NCBI GenBank assembly: GCA_018826025.1 | Contig: JAHKAK010000014.1 | Coordinates: forward strand, 1 to 12,462 | Direction: 5' to 3' | DNA length: 12,462 nucleotides | From: Patescibacteria group bacterium | GTDB taxonomy: Bacteria > Patescibacteriota > Minisyncoccia > Portnoybacterales > GWB1-42-6 | Part shown: one piece after another, positions 6,747-12,213 of the stretch | Position numbering within the stretch: the first letter of the stretch is position 1 | How the letters are laid out: every line of letters starts with the position of its first letter | Notes under the pieces: generated by a model | Seen by the model: the letters and a program-made list of their open reading frames with translations, nothing else | Told to the model about the DNA's origin: nothing | Databases searched by the model: none | Made by a program: the position numbers and the translations under genes

Positions 6747-7547
6747 ATGAGCAAGAGTGTAAATATCGGTCAATTGTTTAGCACAGCGAAAGCGGAAGGA
6801 GAATTATCAGCCGGCGCCATCAACGCTCTGACGGTCGTTGACCTCGGAGCGCAGATTCAGCCGGCGCTGGGCATTTCCGCCTTGGATGTGCAGGCTTCGG
6901 AAGTCGTCATCGTGTCCATGAAGATAGACGACTCCGGTTCCATCAGCGCGGCCGGCAATGAACAGTCAGTTCGCGATGGTCACAATATCGTTGTTGACGC
7001 ACTGGGAGAGTCCAAGCAAATTGATAATATCCTGGTCCAGACCAGCTACCTCAACGGCAAGATTCTGTATCCGTATGTTCTGCTGGATCAAGCCAAACGC
7101 ATGGACGGCCGGAATTACCAAGCCAACGGCGGCACACCGCTGTATGACGAGACCATGGTTTTGCTGGCCACGGTTATGGTCAAGTATCTGGAATTTGCCG
7201 ATCAAGGAGTGCCGGCGCGGACCATCTCACTTATCGTTACCGACGGCCGGGACGAGCATTCCAGAAAAGTGCTGGATCCGGCGCCCATCAAAAAAGTGGT
7301 CACTGAAATGCTTAAAAAAGAACGGCATATCATTGCCGGCATGGGCATTGGGCAAACGCAGGATGATAAAGATTTTTTTCGCGATATCTTCCAGCGGATG
7401 GGTTTACGGGATGAGTGGATACTCACTCCCGACAACACACCCAGCGAAATTCGCAAAGCCTTCCAGGTTTTCTCCCAGTCCAGCGTCCGGGCCAGCCGCA
7501 GCGCCGCCTCTTTCAGCAAGACCGCGGCCGGGGGATTCGGACAGTAA
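6747..7547 (+). CDS. von Willebrand factor A domain protein (TerY/YegL-like)
   Basis: This 266-residue protein has a complete MIDAS metal site: DxSxS at D61-S65 (in KIDDSGSIS), T130 in GGTPLYDE and D166 in IVTDGRDEHS. No signal peptide or membrane anchor is seen, so it should act in the cytosol as a metal-dependent interaction module. It has a good SD (AAAGGAG) 14 bp after the hydrolase stop, so it is in the same operon. Cytosolic vWA proteins of this kind form a triad with a PP2C and a YegI-like kinase. Here the triad is split by the hydrolase gene. The C-terminal tail (about 245-266) is Ser/Ala/Gly-rich and probably disordered; it contains several Ser and Thr that could be phosphorylated, which is speculative. 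Confidence 0.86.
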   Translation: MSKSVNIGQLFSTAKAEGELSAGAINALTVVDLGAQIQPALGISALDVQASEVVIVSMKIDDSGSISAAGNEQSVRDGHNIVVDALGESKQIDNILVQTSYLNGKILYPYVLLDQAKRMDGRNYQANGGTPLYDETMVLLATVMVKYLEFADQGVPARTISLIVTDGRDEHSRKVLDPAPIKKVVTEMLKKERHIIAGMGIGQTQDDKDFFRDIFQRMGLRDEWILTPDNTPSEIRKAFQVFSQSSVRASRSAASFSKTAAGGFGQ

Positions 7548-7579
7548 ACAAGTTCTTTAGAAACAAAGTTATAACGAGT

Positions 7580-7617
7580 GCGGCGGAGAAAAAGAAAACA
7601 TTCTTTTTCTCCGCCGC
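7580..7617 (+). terminator. Long perfect stem-loop between the vWA gene and nadK (partial terminator or mRNA-processing hairpin)
   Basis: A 17-bp perfect stem (left arm 7580-7596, right arm 7601-7617, loop AACA) sits 32 bp after the vWA stop. The base of the stem is GC-rich (GCGGCGGAG/CTCCGCCGC) and the upper part is A/T. The U-tract is displaced and interrupted (CAATCTTTTTC), so termination may be partial, or the hairpin may protect the upstream mRNA from 3' exonucleases. Confidence 0.5.
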
Positions 7618-7639
7618 CAATCTTTTTCAGAAAATTGCG

Positions 7640-7675
7640 TCCGAGGTTATTTCAAAATTTAAGAATAACTTCGGA
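7640..7675 (+). repeat. Second stem-loop upstream of nadK
   Basis: A 12-bp stem with one G-U pair joins TCCGAGGTTATT (7640-7651) and AATAACTTCGGA (7664-7675) around a 12-nt loop. It is followed by AATAATTTTCTTG, a weak T-rich stretch. Together with the hairpin 23 bp upstream it splits the operon into two expression segments. I could not find a convincing promoter between here and nadK. Confidence 0.5.
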
Positions 7676-7756
7676 AATAATTTTCTTGTCTTAAGCAACT
7701 GTTTGAGGCAGGGAGCACTTTTACAAAAAAATATATTATGAGAGGAGATGAGATAA

Positions 7757-8530
7757 ATGAAAAAAGTCTTTTTGATTTGCCGCGAAGATTTATTGGGAAA
7801 ACGTTTTGATCTTCCTTGGGAGCAACAAACGGAGTCATCAACAGCTGAAGCCATTGTGGTTATCGGCGGGGATGGCACCATGCTCCACGCGATCAAGCGG
7901 CACTGGAAGCTGGATTTGCCTTTTATCGGTTTACACCAAGGAGGCCCCAGCAGCATCGGTTTTGCCATGAATGAATTTAGCCAAAAGAATCTGGCGGAAT
8001 TGAGCCAGGATAAAATTCAGTTCATTGAGTCCAGACTTTTGGAAGCCAGGCTCTTTGATGGGGCGTGTATCAAAACCGTGTACGCGTTCAATGATGTGAA
8101 TTTTGAACGCGCGCTAACGCAAGCTTTGAAAGTCAACGTGTCGGTTAACAAGGAAAATTATTTTGCGCCGATCCAGTGCGACGGCATTTTGGTGGCCAGC
8201 GCCGCTGGTTCAACGGCTTATAATGCTAACGCGGGCGGCGCCATTCTTCATGTTGATTCCAATAGTTTCGTTTTAACAGCCATTGCGCCGCAAAAGTGTT
8301 TTGGCTGGAATACCTCGGTGCTTTCTGAAAACGAAACAGTTTTTTTGGAGTTGGTGGAGCCGGAAAAACGGCCGGCCCGTTTTGTGGCCGATGGGGTCGC
8401 GCAGGGCTGTGAATTCACTCGGGCGGAAGTTTATCTTTCGTCAAAGACGGTCAGGATCGGCTTTGCGGCCAGTAGTGATTTTCGCAAAAAGGTTATGGAC
8501 TTACAATTTCGCGGCCGAGTTGGTAAATAA
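7757..8530 (+). CDS. nadK: NAD kinase
   Basis: The protein (257 aa) carries the signature GGDGT (37-41), a conserved ND in FNDVNF, and the second signature, CDGILVASAAGSTAYNANAGG (D142-G143, GSTAY at 151-155), close to the DGxxVSTPTGSTAY of the family. NAD kinase makes NADP from NAD with ATP or polyphosphate in the cytosol. The length is slightly below the usual 270-300 aa. The N-terminus reaches GGDGT quickly, so it is a compact form. The start has a good SD (GAGGAGA near 7741). It follows the vWA gene after 209 bp with two hairpins and precedes pncB by 18 bp, so nadK and pncB form a tight pair. Confidence 0.93.
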   Translation: MKKVFLICREDLLGKRFDLPWEQQTESSTAEAIVVIGGDGTMLHAIKRHWKLDLPFIGLHQGGPSSIGFAMNEFSQKNLAELSQDKIQFIESRLLEARLFDGACIKTVYAFNDVNFERALTQALKVNVSVNKENYFAPIQCDGILVASAAGSTAYNANAGGAILHVDSNSFVLTAIAPQKCFGWNTSVLSENETVFLELVEPEKRPARFVADGVAQGCEFTRAEVYLSSKTVRIGFAASSDFRKKVMDLQFRGRVGK

Positions 8531-8548
8531 AGAAAGGGAGGTGCACTA

Positions 8549-9817
8549 GTGAAAGACTTTTTTGAATCATATTTGGAGGGGCCTATAGCCAAGTCTTTAC
8601 TGGGTATCGATTTCTACAAATTCACCATGGGGCAGGTGATACTGCGTAAATATCCGGATGTTTCTGCTACATTTGCTTTCAAGAACCGGACCAAAAACAT
8701 CAGGATGCGCAACTATATCGACCTGGACGAACTTGAGTGGCAGCTTGACCAAGTGGCGAAGCTACGTTTCAACAAAACAGAGCTTCACTATCTGCGGGGG
8801 ACCAACGAATATCAGGAGCGGATGTTCTGCGAAGAATATTTGCAATTCCTGGAAGGATTTAAGCTCCCGCAGTACCGCTTGGGCATTGACGTGGTGGACG
8901 CGGAAATAAAACTGGAATTTCTCGGCCAGTGGAGCGTGACCACCTACTGGGAAACCATTGCGCTAGCCATTGTCAGTGAGCTGTATTACCGCGGCTTTCT
9001 CAAAAAGATGACGCGGTTTGAGCGCAATTCGCTGTTCGCTCAAGGCCAGTTGCGTTTGTCGGAAAAAATCAAGGCCTTGAAAGAGAGAAAAGATATCACG
9101 TTTTCGGAATTCGGTACGCGCCGGAGATTTTCAAGAGTTTGGCAGGACTATGTTGTGCGTTCTCTCGCCGAGGAGCTTCCGCCGAGCCAGTTCATTGGCA
9201 CCTCCAATACGTATCTGGCCATGAAGTATGGAGTAATGCCAATCGGCACCAAGGCGCACGAGATGGATATGGTTATGGCCGGTATTGCCGACAGCCGCGG
9301 TGAAGATATCACGCAGTCTGTCAGTCAATCTCTACGCGATTGGTGGGAGCAATACGGCTGGGGCTTATCCATTGCTTTACCCGACACCTTCGGCACGGAT
9401 TTCTTTTTTCGGTCCATGACACCCGAGCAGGCCAAGGACTGGAAGGGTTTGCGCCAGGATTCCGGCGACCCGATCTTATTCGGGGAGAAGGCGATTACTT
9501 TCTATAAGTCCTGCGGTGTCGACCCGCGCGAAAAGTTGATCGTTTTCAGCGACGGCCTGGATCTGGATATGATTTTCAAAATCGCCGATCATTTCAAGGG
9601 TCGCCTCAATGTCACTTTTGGCTGGGGCACCAATTTGACCAATGACTTGGGCTTTCCGCCTATTTCTTTGGTGGTCAAAACGGTTGAAGCCAATGGTCAG
9701 GGATTGGTCAAATTGAGCGACAATCTTGCCAAGTCCATCGGTGGCCCCAAGGACATTGAGCGCTACAAACGCGCCTTTGGGTATACCGGCGAGAATTACG
9801 AAGAATGCCGATATTAA
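8549..9817 (+). CDS. pncB: Nicotinate phosphoribosyltransferase
   Basis: PncB converts nicotinate and PRPP to nicotinate mononucleotide in NAD salvage, with ATP hydrolysis. The 422 residues align well by eye with the E. coli-type enzyme: LLGIDFYKFTMGQ at the N-terminus, FGTRRRFS (188-195), GTSNTYLA (217-224), PIGTKAHE with H237 at the position of the phosphorylated histidine, GLRQDSGDP, VFSDGLDL, and a KLSDNLAKSIGG-type C-terminus. The start is GTG, chosen because of AGGGAGGTG just upstream; no nearby ATG fits. It is the last gene of the operon and is followed by an intrinsic terminator. NadD and NadE, needed to finish NAD synthesis, are not in the window. Confidence 0.94.
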   Translation: MKDFFESYLEGPIAKSLLGIDFYKFTMGQVILRKYPDVSATFAFKNRTKNIRMRNYIDLDELEWQLDQVAKLRFNKTELHYLRGTNEYQERMFCEEYLQFLEGFKLPQYRLGIDVVDAEIKLEFLGQWSVTTYWETIALAIVSELYYRGFLKKMTRFERNSLFAQGQLRLSEKIKALKERKDITFSEFGTRRRFSRVWQDYVVRSLAEELPPSQFIGTSNTYLAMKYGVMPIGTKAHEMDMVMAGIADSRGEDITQSVSQSLRDWWEQYGWGLSIALPDTFGTDFFFRSMTPEQAKDWKGLRQDSGDPILFGEKAITFYKSCGVDPREKLIVFSDGLDLDMIFKIADHFKGRLNVTFGWGTNLTNDLGFPPISLVVKTVEANGQGLVKLSDNLAKSIGGPKDIERYKRAFGYTGENYEECRY

Positions 9818-9857
9818 AGCGGCACATCAGTTCTTTCGGAAATTAACAAAAAAATCG

Positions 9858-9889
9858 AGGCGTCGGATTTCTATCCGGCGCCTTTTTTT
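9858..9889 (+). terminator. Strong rho-independent terminator of the NAD/signalling operon
   Basis: An 11-bp stem (9858-9868 and 9873-9883, one G-U pair) with a TTCT loop runs into seven T (9883-9889). It ends the six-gene operon 41 bp after pncB. Confidence 0.93.
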
Positions 9890-9890
9890 A

Positions 9891-9919
9891 TTCAGATTTT
9901 TGTGTCTTTGGTGTATAAT
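9891..9919 (+). promoter_or_regulatory. Sigma-70-type promoter reading into the gene-poor island
   Basis: A perfect -10 TATAAT (9914-9919) lies 17 bp after TTCAGA (9891-9896, 4 of 6 matches to TTGACA), directly after the operon terminator. Transcription would begin near 9926 and enter the hairpin-rich region. Confidence 0.68.
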
Positions 9920-9925
9920 CATAAT

Positions 9926-10165
9926 AAAGGGCAATGGCCATGGATAAATAGTACGAAAAAATCAATAAACCAAATCTGCCCCTGTGGCGAAGGGTTTGGA
10001 GACAGCCAAAAACCACTTTCCATTCGTACAGCAGTTTAAGAAATGTTGCGGGAAATAAAAAGCTTGTTCCCGTGCCGCGCAGCAGCCCTGAATCCTATTG
10101 AGGTTCAACCTCGATAGGCTTGAGTTTAACGGCTCAACGCGTTGAGCCGTTAAGAAACATTTTGA
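9926..10165 (+). ncRNA. Possible structured RNA: two closed domains and a 28-bp perfect palindrome
   Basis: Downstream of the 9891-9919 promoter, paired segments divide the region into two domains. Domain 1 closes with GTACGAA (9951-9957) and TTCGTAC (10023-10029). Domain 2 closes with AAATGTT (10041-10047) and AACATTT (10156-10162). Inside domain 2 are CGGGAA/TTCCCG (10049-10054, 10067-10072), a 10-bp hairpin (10094-10103, 10109-10118), and a 28-bp perfect palindrome (10126-10153). I do not recognise tmRNA, RNase P, SRP or 6S RNA signatures. No T-tract terminator follows on this strand, so the 3' end is uncertain. The strand is assigned only from the promoter. It could instead be a repeat element. 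Confidence 0.4.
9934..10101 (+). pseudogene. Protein-like reading frame with an in-frame TAG (uncertain)
   Basis: From ATG 9934 the frame reads MAMDK, then TAG (9949-9951), then stays open for 49 codons to TGA (10099-10101). The post-stop peptide looks protein-like (…KINKPNLPLWRRVWRQ…, …AGNKKLVPVPRSSPESY), rich in W, R and P. There is no SD and no usable start after the TAG. It overlaps the hairpin region, so it may be chance, a decayed small gene, or a mobile fragment. I do not recognise the sequence. Confidence 0.2.
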
Positions 10166-10194
10166 AACATAAGAGGTGTCGGGAAAAGATAAAG

Positions 10195-10222
10195 AAAAAA
10201 GCCAGTGTCATAGACAGCTGGC
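10195..10222 (-). terminator. Rho-independent terminator, minus strand
   Basis: Read on the minus strand, GCCAG and CTGGC (10218-10222 and 10201-10205) close a stem with an inner TGTC/GACA pair and one bulged C. Six T follow (A-run 10195-10200 on the plus strand). Confidence 0.75.
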
Positions 10223-10305
10223 CGGGGGGTCGGTCTCCGAGCTTTTTTAGCTCTTGTAGGCGTCCCACAAACGCCTCGTTGTTCGGATATTCCTACGCCG
10301 ACGCT
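10195..10305 (-). ncRNA. Candidate small RNA of about 110 nt with its own promoter and terminator
   Basis: On the minus strand a promoter at 10312-10340 would start RNA near 10305, ending at the terminator at 10195-10222. The transcript can fold into a multi-branch structure closed by GUCGG/CCGAC (plus-strand 10298-10302 and 10229-10233). Inside are a small GGA/UCC stem, a 6-bp AGGCGU/ACGCCU stem (10258-10263, 10271-10276) and a GAGCU/AGCUC stem (10239-10243, 10249-10253). It matches no RNA family I can name; the SRP core motif and RNase P P4 are absent. A frame inside it has a protein-like stretch, but it contains stops upstream and runs through the terminator, so RNA is the better reading. 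Confidence 0.6.
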
Positions 10306-10311
10306 ATAGTT

Positions 10312-10340
10312 AGGATATTTTAATAAAGAATGTTTGTCAA
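10312..10340 (-). promoter_or_regulatory. Sigma-70-type promoter, minus strand
   Basis: On the minus strand a perfect TTGACA (10340-10335) is followed after exactly 17 bp by TATCCT (10317-10312, 4 of 6 matches to TATAAT). It points away from the ASCH gene and drives the small RNA candidate. Confidence 0.7.
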
Positions 10341-10368
10341 TAATTAGCAGGCGGAAGACAAAATTGGT

Positions 10369-10716
10369 ATGGAAAATAAAATTTATACTTTAAGATTTCG
10401 GGCGGCTGATAGGGAGATTTTTGAGGCGATAAAAAAAGGAAAGAAAAAAGTGGAAACCCGCGCCGCGACGGAAAGATATCGTAAAATAAAAAAAGGCGAT
10501 AAAGTTTGTTTGGTGTGCGGCCACGAAAAATTTACAAAGCAAGTCGTCGCGGCGCGGGTTTTTCCGACAATCACCGCGCTATTGAAAAAATACTGGCCGA
10601 ACCAAATTAACCCGAAAATTAAAACCGAAGCGGAATTGAAGAAAATGGTTTATGGTTTTCCGGACTATCGTGAGAAAATTAAAAAGTACGGTTTGATAGC
10701 GTGGAAGTTAATGTAA
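10369..10716 (+). CDS. ASCH-domain protein (PUA-like fold)
   Basis: The 115-residue protein consists of one domain that looks like ASCH: an N-terminal strand followed by EIFEAIKKGKKKVETRAAT (the family-typical 'I..GkKtvE.R' motif, about 19-37), then a basic KIKKGDKVCLVCG turn and a C-terminal helix-strand ending YGLIAWKLM. ASCH/PUA-like folds usually bind RNA or modified nucleotides, and some ASCH proteins act as nucleases or amidohydrolases. The protein is very Lys-rich, consistent with nucleic-acid binding. It has no clear SD. Its promoter was not identified and would lie in or beside the small-RNA promoter. The function remains unknown. Confidence 0.75.
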   Translation: MENKIYTLRFRAADREIFEAIKKGKKKVETRAATERYRKIKKGDKVCLVCGHEKFTKQVVAARVFPTITALLKKYWPNQINPKIKTEAELKKMVYGFPDYREKIKKYGLIAWKLM

Positions 10717-10777
10717 GATTTAGCTTGACTTGGTAGCTTTATTCCAATAAGCTGTGGATAAGCGAGCTATTAAAAAA

Positions 10778-10786
10778 TGATATAAT
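10778..10786 (+). promoter_or_regulatory. Extended -10 promoter giving a leaderless transcript
   Basis: TGA-TATAAT (10778-10786) is a perfect extended -10 with no good -35. The predicted start near 10793 falls at the ATG at 10794, so the mRNA of the next gene would be leaderless. Confidence 0.6.
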
Positions 10787-10793
10787 ATTAAAT

Positions 10794-11105
10794 ATGTCTG
10801 TTAAACAAGAAAAAGTCATAAAATTAGTGCAAAGCTTATCGCCAAAAAGCATTGGTATTAAAAGTGCTTTTTATAGATTTAACGATGATAAAGTTAAGAT
10901 TGTTTTTATGGTTGATAAAAATAATGTAGCTTATTTGATAAGCTATTTAAAGTCTCTTTCATTAATCGCTGAAAAAGAAATAAAGGGCGTAGATCTTGAA
11001 ATAAATATATATGTTCAAGATACGAAAAAGAAGATGCAGGAAGTTATAAGGCAGGAAGATTTAAAAATCTTTAAGCTGGAAAACAATTTTAGCTACGCTT
11101 TATAA
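10794..11105 (+). CDS. Small protein of unknown function, partner of the HEPN-like gene
   Basis: I do not recognise this 103-residue protein. It is predicted alpha/beta, with two hydrophobic strand-like stretches (KVKIVFMVD, LEINIYVQD) separated by a Leu-rich helix (NNVAYLISYLKSLSLIAEKE), and a Lys-rich C-terminal half. There is no signal peptide or catalytic motif. The canonical GSxARG nucleotidyltransferase signature of MNT antitoxins is absent. The gene is clearly AT-richer than the neighbours, suggesting acquisition. It ends 2 bp before the HEPN-like gene, so the two are co-expressed and probably function together, perhaps as a regulator/effector or toxin-antitoxin-like pair. The start is at the end of a TATAAT-directed leaderless promoter. 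Confidence 0.7.
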   Translation: MSVKQEKVIKLVQSLSPKSIGIKSAFYRFNDDKVKIVFMVDKNNVAYLISYLKSLSLIAEKEIKGVDLEINIYVQDTKKKMQEVIRQEDLKIFKLENNFSYAL

Positions 11106-11107
11106 TT

Positions 11108-11629
11108 ATGATTAGCTCTGAGTGTCAAGGTTATTTGAAACAAGCCTATAGGAATGAGGGGCTTGTTTTGTTTTTGGAAAAGAAATCCCCGTCTTATTGT
11201 TGCGATTGGATAACGGTAGTTATTTTTTATACGGTATTACATTATTTTTTCGCCTTACTTAGGGGGAAAGGTCTGCCCTTACCGAAAAGCCACAAAGGCA
11301 ACTATTTAGATGAGGGTGGCTTAGAATTGGCTCAAAAATATTTTTATACCACAAAAAATGATATTCAGGATAGTCTTGCACATGAATATGCTCAGCTATT
11401 TGAATGGAGCTGTGATATAAGATATAAACCAAAATCAGCAAGTTTTACCGGGAAGCAATTAATAAAACCTGCTTTGCAGATTTTAGAAAGAGCAAAATTA
11501 ATTGTATTTAACGAATTAGGCTACAAGATAGAGCATAAAGCAAGTAGGTATATTTTTGATGAAATAGATCCAATAGAATTTAAAGATTACTCAAAAAGAA
11601 TGTTGGGCGGAGAAAGGATTTTAGTTTAG
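11108..11629 (+). CDS. HEPN-domain-like protein
   Basis: The 173-residue protein resembles a group of bacterial HEPN proteins: DWITVVIFYTVLHYFFALL (about 33-51) followed by RGKGLPLPKSH and, later, a helix ending in IRY (compare 'DWavtaaFYaaLHyv..yL..g....SH…ARY' of that group). The hydrophobic stretch is more likely a buried helix than a membrane anchor. HEPN domains are often RNases in toxin-antitoxin or defence systems, with an R-x4-6-H motif. No canonical one is evident here, so it may be non-catalytic or use other residues. It is AT-rich and is separated by 2 bp from the preceding small gene, with no SD; translation is probably coupled. I am fairly confident of the fold but not of the role. 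Confidence 0.6.
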   Translation: MISSECQGYLKQAYRNEGLVLFLEKKSPSYCCDWITVVIFYTVLHYFFALLRGKGLPLPKSHKGNYLDEGGLELAQKYFYTTKNDIQDSLAHEYAQLFEWSCDIRYKPKSASFTGKQLIKPALQILERAKLIVFNELGYKIEHKASRYIFDEIDPIEFKDYSKRMLGGERILV

Positions 11630-11646
11630 TAAAAATTTTAAAAATT

Positions 11647-12159
11647 ATGCGCGCGAAAGAGATCAGCTTAAAAGAAGCCAAGCAAAACAAGCTTTTTTAT
11701 TTTGTCGCCAATGTGGTGGTTTATCGCGCCAAAGATAAACGGTGCTTGATATTAAAAAGAGATGAGCGCGAAAAGGTGCATCCGGGAAAATACGCGGTGC
11801 CCGGCGGAAAATTGGAATGGGAGGAATTGGACCTGAAAAAACCGACGCGCATGAACGGCGATGTTTTTGATTTTGAGGACGCGGTGGAAAAATTATTGGT
11901 GCGGGAGGCCAAGGAAGAGGCTGGTGTAAAAATCGGCAAGGAACTATATTATATCAATAGCGTGGCGTTCGTTCGGCCAGACGGCATTCCGGTGGTTCTG
12001 GTGAAGTTCGCGGCTAAATATTTGGGCGGAAAAGTTAAGCCGGAAGCCGGCGGATTTACCGATTTTGCTTGGATTAATGCCAAGGAAGCGCTAAAATACG
12101 ATTGTATCCGCGGCGTGCCGCAAGAAGTCAAAAAGACTATAAAACTTTTTGAAGCATAA
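11647..12159 (+). CDS. Nudix hydrolase with an insertion in the Nudix box
   Basis: Nudix enzymes hydrolyse nucleoside diphosphates linked to another group. This 170-residue protein has YAVPGGKLEWEE (49-60) and the catalytic half REAKEEAGV (86-94), with R86, E87, E90 and E91 intact. The canonical box has 13 residues between the Gly and the Arg; here about 31 separate G54 from R86, an insert of about 18 residues (61-78, DLKKPTRMNGDVFDFED). Activity therefore looks likely. Substrate cannot be assigned; housecleaning of nucleotides or ADP-ribose hydrolysis are typical roles. GC content returns to the level of the core genes. There is no SD (17 bp after the HEPN-like gene). The next gene is also Nudix. 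Confidence 0.86.
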   Translation: MRAKEISLKEAKQNKLFYFVANVVVYRAKDKRCLILKRDEREKVHPGKYAVPGGKLEWEELDLKKPTRMNGDVFDFEDAVEKLLVREAKEEAGVKIGKELYYINSVAFVRPDGIPVVLVKFAAKYLGGKVKPEAGGFTDFAWINAKEALKYDCIRGVPQEVKKTIKLFEA

Positions 12160-12167
12160 AAATTTAA

Positions 12168-12203
12168 CTCACCCCAGCCCTCTCTTTAAAAAAGAGAGGG
12201 AGG
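12168..12203. repeat. REP-like palindromic element between the Nudix genes
   Basis: A 10-bp perfect stem, CCCTCTCTTT (12178-12187) and AAAGAGAGGG (12191-12200), with an AAA loop is preceded by CTCACCCCAG. It resembles the widespread intergenic 'CTCACCCC…CCTCTC/GAGAGG' palindromes found in many bacteria. There is no U-tract after the stem, so it is not a standard terminator. Confidence 0.6.
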
Positions 12204-12213
12204 ACCAATCTTA

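Noticed and set aside
9905..9925. Possible third NrtR half-site (GTGTATAAT) after the operon
   Set aside because: Only one arm matches; the other half of the palindrome is missing, and the bases are explained by a TATAAT promoter box.
9926..10305. tmRNA, RNase P RNA, SRP RNA or 6S RNA in the gene-poor island
   Set aside because: The hallmark motifs (SRP GGAAGGAAGCAGC core, RNase P GAGGAAAGTCC, tRNA-like TTCGAATCC arm) are absent on both strands.
10120..10323. 67-codon plus-strand frame across the small RNA
   Set aside because: It reads through the palindrome, terminator and promoter of the minus-strand RNA, lacks an SD and has no recognisable domain.
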